Shown here one piece after another: positions 60,147 to 64,000 of a DNA stretch of 64,000 nt; positions within the stretch are counted from its first letter, which is position 1; each line of letters starts with the position of its first letter. The notes below the pieces were generated by a model. That model saw only the letters and a program-made list of their open reading frames with translations. It was not told where the DNA came from and ran no database searches. Where the stretch lies: NCBI GenBank assembly GCA_036703275.1, contig DATNPK010000111.1, forward strand, positions 186,001 through 250,000. The letters run 5' to 3'. The translations under genes were made by a program, and so were the position numbers. This DNA comes from Coleofasciculaceae cyanobacterium. Its GTDB lineage: Bacteria > Cyanobacteriota > Cyanobacteriia > Cyanobacteriales > Xenococcaceae.

Positions 60147-62549
60147 TTATTCGGCTTTTAATTCTGACCAATAAGACCAATCCCATTGATTATCTTTTCC
60201 AGCGAGAGTTTCTAAGATCAGGTTCTCGGCTCTAATTTGGCTTAGATCTATCTCTGCCTCCTGCACACCTCGATCTTGGGAGTTGCTCCGTGGCTGCAAT
60301 TTACGAGAAAATAACACATTTTCACTCCCATCAGTCAAAGCAATGATTTTAAATTCTACTCCATCACCCTCATTTTCTTTTAATGCTGATGCTACGCCCT
60401 CGTCTAAAATGCCAAATTTAAAGGATAAACGTTGCTCTGTACCTTGTAGCGCGATCGATGTCTTCATTGGCGCGTGAGACAACCAGACGAACTGCTGACC
60501 ATCAATCGGAGTTCTTTGTGGCGATCCCTCCACAGCCAGAGGTCTAATTTGCTGGCTCCAATCTTGCCAGCCTGAGACTTGAGCAAAATCTTGTCGCGGG
60601 AACTGTAGCTTGCTAAGACTAAATTGATACTCTGGGGGATAAAGCGATGAATTTAAACCATCGACGATAATCCGAAATTTGACTACTTCTTTGCTGGCTA
60701 ATCTTGATTGCCAGTCTGAAGAAGCTAGATCCAGAAAATCCCAACGATTAGTCAGTATTGGTGAGAGTAAAAAACCTTCATTCATCACATCTCCAATCGT
60801 CCGATATTTTGTTTGGATACCGTCGGCAGTTTCGACTTCTAGGTATAGCACAGGTAATCTTAAAGCGGCAGTTGCTAATTTTCCTAGAAGGTTGGGGTGA
60901 AGTTCAATTTTTCCCCAAATCGGCTCTTGAGTCTTGGGAACATCGAACCATTCATTAAAACCAAGAGTAACCTGCTCGGTAATCGGTTCAAACTGATATT
61001 GACGGGGTTGAGAATTACGTTGCAGAATCAGATAGCGACCTTCGATATTAGTAATGTCGTAACGAGTCAAGATCTCTGGCCAAGAAAGACCATCTTCAAA
61101 ACTAGCTAGATGTCCATCAATTGGTTGAAGATCGAACAAAATATTTTCGGCTGCGTCGGGTTGTTTTAAATGTTCAGCATTTAGCCGAGCTAACTTACTC
61201 GTGTAGGCAGAAAAACTTTGGATAACTGGTCGTGGTTGATAAGTTAAATCATAAGCAAAAATATTGGCTATTTCATTGGCATAAAGATCTACTGTTCCTG
61301 ATACTGGCGCTAAAATATTTTCTGACCTGACTTGTGCTTTGCTGGTTTCGGCGATCGCCAAAAAATTTCCTTTACCATTCAAGACTCTGATTACCTGCGG
61401 GACTTGGTTGGCAAGGTGCTTCAGGATATTCAAACTATATGCAGCATAACCGTAGTTCAGATAGTGATTCAGCATAATTGCACCCATAATCAAAATTACC
61501 GAGACGCTCGTACCCCAAAACAAAGTGATAGGTAATTTAATTTTGTTGCCGATGCGCCAACTACTTTTACTAATATCTGGCCAAAGTACGGCGGTAAAGA
61601 TTAACATTACAGGAACATTACTAAACAAAGCCTGTAAGGCGTGAGAATCATGGCGGGTGAATGCACCTTTAAAGTTAATCAATAAAAATGCTGCTAGTCC
61701 CAAAGTAGGCAAGATTCCCCACCAGCGGCGATTTTTCCATTCAACTGTGACGACTAACAGCAGAAAGATGCCTGTGCCAAAAAGATAGAGAATTATTTCT
61801 TTCAGGTTTCCTTCAAAGCCCATAACCTCACTAAAGCCGCTAACAATCTCTAAGCCATTGAAGATATAGGCAGGAAAATTAGCCACGTCTTGGGCAGCAA
61901 GTGTCCAAAACAACCAGAGGCAAACTAGATAAATTGGCGCGACTTGGGGAAAGCGTTTTAATCTTCCCAATTCATCAACGGTAATTAAGCTAATAAACAC
62001 GATACAAAGCAGCAGATAAGTATGCTTAGTTAAGCTTGCCAACGAAGCCGTCATGATGGTTAAGACCAAAACAGGACTGATACTCTTGCTTACATAAAAG
62101 TAAAGTACCAAAGGCAAAACCAGGAGGGGAAACTGAAAAGAATCCATCGTCACCGCGGGATTAGGAAAAAAACCTAAGATAGGAATCAAGAAAAGAGCCG
62201 ATCCCTGGCGACGCGCGAGGCAATATCGCATGATTTTAAATAATCCTGCCCAGACTGCGATCGCAATCAGTAAGCGAAAAACAAAAGCATAGCCATAAGT
62301 TTCGGCAAAATAGAGATCGGTTCGCAAAAATCCATAGGGACCATAGGTATAAATAAAATTTTGTCCAAATTGAATCTGCTTGGCAAAGGCAACATGAAAC
62401 GCACTTGCCCAAGACTGATCGAGATCGTATCTAAACCCCGTAGGCGCCCAAGGCAAGATAGTTAATAAACAGAAGCCTAAAAACAGCAAGCCTATTACGA
62501 GGACAATGAGCCGATTTCTTACATGCTTATTAGTAATGCTGGTGGTCAT
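60147..62549 (-). CDS. Large membrane protein of glycan block
   Basis: An 800-residue protein with an N-terminal helix (LIVLVIGLLFLGFCLLTILP) and about ten further membrane segments to about residue 360, then a roughly 430-residue soluble C-terminal region (DLTYQPRPVIQSFSAYTSK; QPRQYQFEPITEQVTLGFNE) that may face the periplasm and bind carbohydrate. The motif FQFPLLVLPLVLYFY and TYGPYGFLRTDLYFAET (aromatic loop) recall GT-C-like enzymes. No defined family. Together with its neighbours it is likely to assemble a surface polymer. Confidence 0.68.
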   Translation of the reverse strand: MTTSITNKHVRNRLIVLVIGLLFLGFCLLTILPWAPTGFRYDLDQSWASAFHVAFAKQIQFGQNFIYTYGPYGFLRTDLYFAETYGYAFVFRLLIAIAVWAGLFKIMRYCLARRQGSALFLIPILGFFPNPAVTMDSFQFPLLVLPLVLYFYVSKSISPVLVLTIMTASLASLTKHTYLLLCIVFISLITVDELGRLKRFPQVAPIYLVCLWLFWTLAAQDVANFPAYIFNGLEIVSGFSEVMGFEGNLKEIILYLFGTGIFLLLVVTVEWKNRRWWGILPTLGLAAFLLINFKGAFTRHDSHALQALFSNVPVMLIFTAVLWPDISKSSWRIGNKIKLPITLFWGTSVSVILIMGAIMLNHYLNYGYAAYSLNILKHLANQVPQVIRVLNGKGNFLAIAETSKAQVRSENILAPVSGTVDLYANEIANIFAYDLTYQPRPVIQSFSAYTSKLARLNAEHLKQPDAAENILFDLQPIDGHLASFEDGLSWPEILTRYDITNIEGRYLILQRNSQPRQYQFEPITEQVTLGFNEWFDVPKTQEPIWGKIELHPNLLGKLATAALRLPVLYLEVETADGIQTKYRTIGDVMNEGFLLSPILTNRWDFLDLASSDWQSRLASKEVVKFRIIVDGLNSSLYPPEYQFSLSKLQFPRQDFAQVSGWQDWSQQIRPLAVEGSPQRTPIDGQQFVWLSHAPMKTSIALQGTEQRLSFKFGILDEGVASALKENEGDGVEFKIIALTDGSENVLFSRKLQPRSNSQDRGVQEAEIDLSQIRAENLILETLAGKDNQWDWSYWSELKAE

Positions 62550-62560
62550 AAATAAATTGA

Positions 62561-64000
62561 TTAGATGTTTAGGCTATAGTTTTCATTGCTTTTAGTTAAA
62601 TTGGGGTTATAGCAAGGATCGCGATCGCACAGTTGCTGCCATTTTTCTCTCATATAGTTCACTTCTTGGGCAAAGCGAGCCTGTTTAGCAGGAGTATTTT
62701 CATAGCCTCGACTTTTTGATTCATAGTGATATAAAACTACATGGGAAAGACATACATTGCGATAGCCACGACTAGCAATTTTTAGACATAGATCCACATC
62801 ATTAAAAGCGATCGCCAGTTCGGTTTCAAAGCCACCCACGGCTTCAAAAACTTCTCGTCGGCACATTAAACAAGCCGCTGTTACTGCTGAGTAGTTATTA
62901 GTTGAAGCTGCCTGAGAAATATATCCAGGTTGAGAAACGTGCAGATGCTTATGGCTATGTCCTGCTACACCACCAATACCCAAAACTACTCCCGCGTGCT
63001 GAATCGTATCATCAGGATAAAGCAACAGACTGCCTACCGCACCGATAGATGGTCTTTGAACCTGTTCTACCATTCCTTCTAACCAGTCTGTGGTAATGAC
63101 CTCCGTATCGTTATTGAGAAACAGTAAATAGTCTCCCTGGGCTTTTTCTACTGCATAGTTATTAATTTGCGAATAGTTAAACGGCACGTTATAGGAATAA
63201 CATCTAAAACGCTCAGGCTCTTGCTGTTGCCAGGATTCAAAGCAGCGAGTAGTTTTATTTTCAGTACTGCCATTATCGATAACCACTACCTCATAGTTAG
63301 GATAGGTAGTCTTGGTAAAAATCGACTTTAAACATACATCTAAAGTGTCAGCTAAATCTTTGGTAGGAATAATAATGCTAACCAGCTTAGGCTCTTTAAT
63401 TTGATAGCGTACCGTGTATACTCCTGGGAAATTAGACCGAGTAGTGACTTTGCCTGGCTCTTTCCGACGTTTCATAGCTTCGATCAGGGCTTTTTGAGCC
63501 GCATTAGCAGCATAAGGTTTGGCATCGGCGGTGGCAGCAGTAGATTGTCGATGAATCCGCCAGTGATAGAGAACATCAGGAATGTGATAGATTTGAGCGG
63601 TTTTTTCCGTAATTCGCAGCACCAAATCGTAATCTTGGCTACCTTCAAACCCAATGCGAAAGTTCCCTACCTCCGTAACTAGCGATCGCCGATATATTCC
63701 TAAGTGACAAGTATACATCCGCGCTAAAAATGAATCGGGACACCAATCTGGCTTAAAAAACGGATCTTTATGGATGTTCTGCTCGTCAATCTTATCTTCA
63801 TCGGAATAAATAAAATCTGCTTCAGGATGCTCGTTGAGTAACTCAACTACCTTAGCTAAAGCATGAGGCGGTAATAAATCATCGTGGTCTAATAGAGCAA
63901 TGTATTCTCCTGTTGCCAGTTCCAAAGCAGAATTTGAGGTACGGCAAATATGACCATTTTCAGCGCGATAGATCACTTTAATCCGCTCGTCTTGTTGAGC
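62561..64000 (-). CDS. GT2 glycosyltransferase, 5' end outside window
   Basis: The open frame continues to the window edge and begins before 64000 (AQQDERIKVIYRAENGH). At least 479 residues are visible: a GT2 segment with GEYIALLDHDDLLPPHAL and ADFIYSDEDKID, then a second GT2 domain starting SIIIPTKDLADTLDVCLKSI with YLLFLNNDTEVITTDWLEG (the D-x-D-like NNDTE) and ETELAIFNDVDLCLKIAS-like NDVDL. Two tandem GT2 domains suggest a polymerase or a two-step transferase. A start near the visible edge cannot be judged. Confidence 0.85.
   Translation of the reverse strand, partial: AQQDERIKVIYRAENGHICRTSNSALELATGEYIALLDHDDLLPPHALAKVVELLNEHPEADFIYSDEDKIDEQNIHKDPFFKPDWCPDSFLARMYTCHLGIYRRSLVTEVGNFRIGFEGSQDYDLVLRITEKTAQIYHIPDVLYHWRIHRQSTAATADAKPYAANAAQKALIEAMKRRKEPGKVTTRSNFPGVYTVRYQIKEPKLVSIIIPTKDLADTLDVCLKSIFTKTTYPNYEVVVIDNGSTENKTTRCFESWQQQEPERFRCYSYNVPFNYSQINNYAVEKAQGDYLLFLNNDTEVITTDWLEGMVEQVQRPSIGAVGSLLLYPDDTIQHAGVVLGIGGVAGHSHKHLHVSQPGYISQAASTNNYSAVTAACLMCRREVFEAVGGFETELAIAFNDVDLCLKIASRGYRNVCLSHVVLYHYESKSRGYENTPAKQARFAQEVNYMREKWQQLCDRDPCYNPNLTKSNENYSLNI

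Noticed and set aside
1-64000. tRNA or rRNA genes
   Set aside because: I looked for T-loop words (GGTTCGA-A/T-TC) and cloverleaf arms; the few hits lie inside coding genes or repeats and do not fold.

Overview
The window looks like a chromosomal segment of a unicellular or pleurocapsalean-type cyanobacterium. It is AT-rich and dense in HIP1 octamers (GCGATCGC). It carries cyanobacterial marker genes: carboxysome shell ccmK3-ccmK4, cp12, sasA with a KaiB-like domain, cyanobacterial-type ppc, a CtaA/PacS-like copper ATPase and nuiA. No rRNA, tRNA or CRISPR array was recognised.

Layout. 1-7000: alpha/beta hydrolase, nuclease A inhibitor, pheT, and decayed toxin-antitoxin (TA) pairs with a repeat cluster. 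7100-15100: purH, rpsU, a dead IS982-type transposase, a PAS histidine kinase, a coiled-coil protein, and a dead TIGR03032-type gene split by an IS605-group element. 15400-36800: housekeeping genes (typA, lspA, GH57 branching enzyme, sasA, ppc, phzF-like, ggt, glmM, cp12, cysS, ilvA). This stretch also holds a roughly 335-nt strongly structured putative RNA at 19643-19977 and a smaller related-looking structured region near 31316-31550. 36900-39460: ccmK3, ccmK4, then a complete IS605-type element (tnpA + tnpB). 40740-44600: an island of TA pairs and a DUF559 nuclease separated by repeated G/C-tract units. 44800-46800: two type IV pilins and a linked helical-repeat protein. 46930-50200: a decayed REP-associated transposase and an antitoxin-toxin pair whose relE is split by a tnpB-only IS605-group element, then a PIN-type TA pair. 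50600-55520: aroF/G-type DAHP synthase, cdd, a nitrilase, copper ATPase. 55870-64000: a minus-strand block for surface glycan or glycolipid assembly (GT2, large membrane proteins, GtrA-GT2 fusion, epimerase).

The main non-routine observations are these. (1) Three IS200/IS605-family elements have boundaries that can be placed to the base: TTAC on the left, TCAA on the right, with AAAG and GAAT guide tetranucleotides beside the end hairpins. Deleting two of them in silico restores host reading frames across the junction (relE and a TIGR03032-type gene). (2) Five toxin genes are broken, and in four of these cases an apparently intact antitoxin lies beside them. (3) Small palindromic repeats sit nested inside other repeats and inside transposase genes. 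(4) A pseudoknot-like structured RNA has no associated protein and may be a stand-alone HEARO/omega-RNA-like element.
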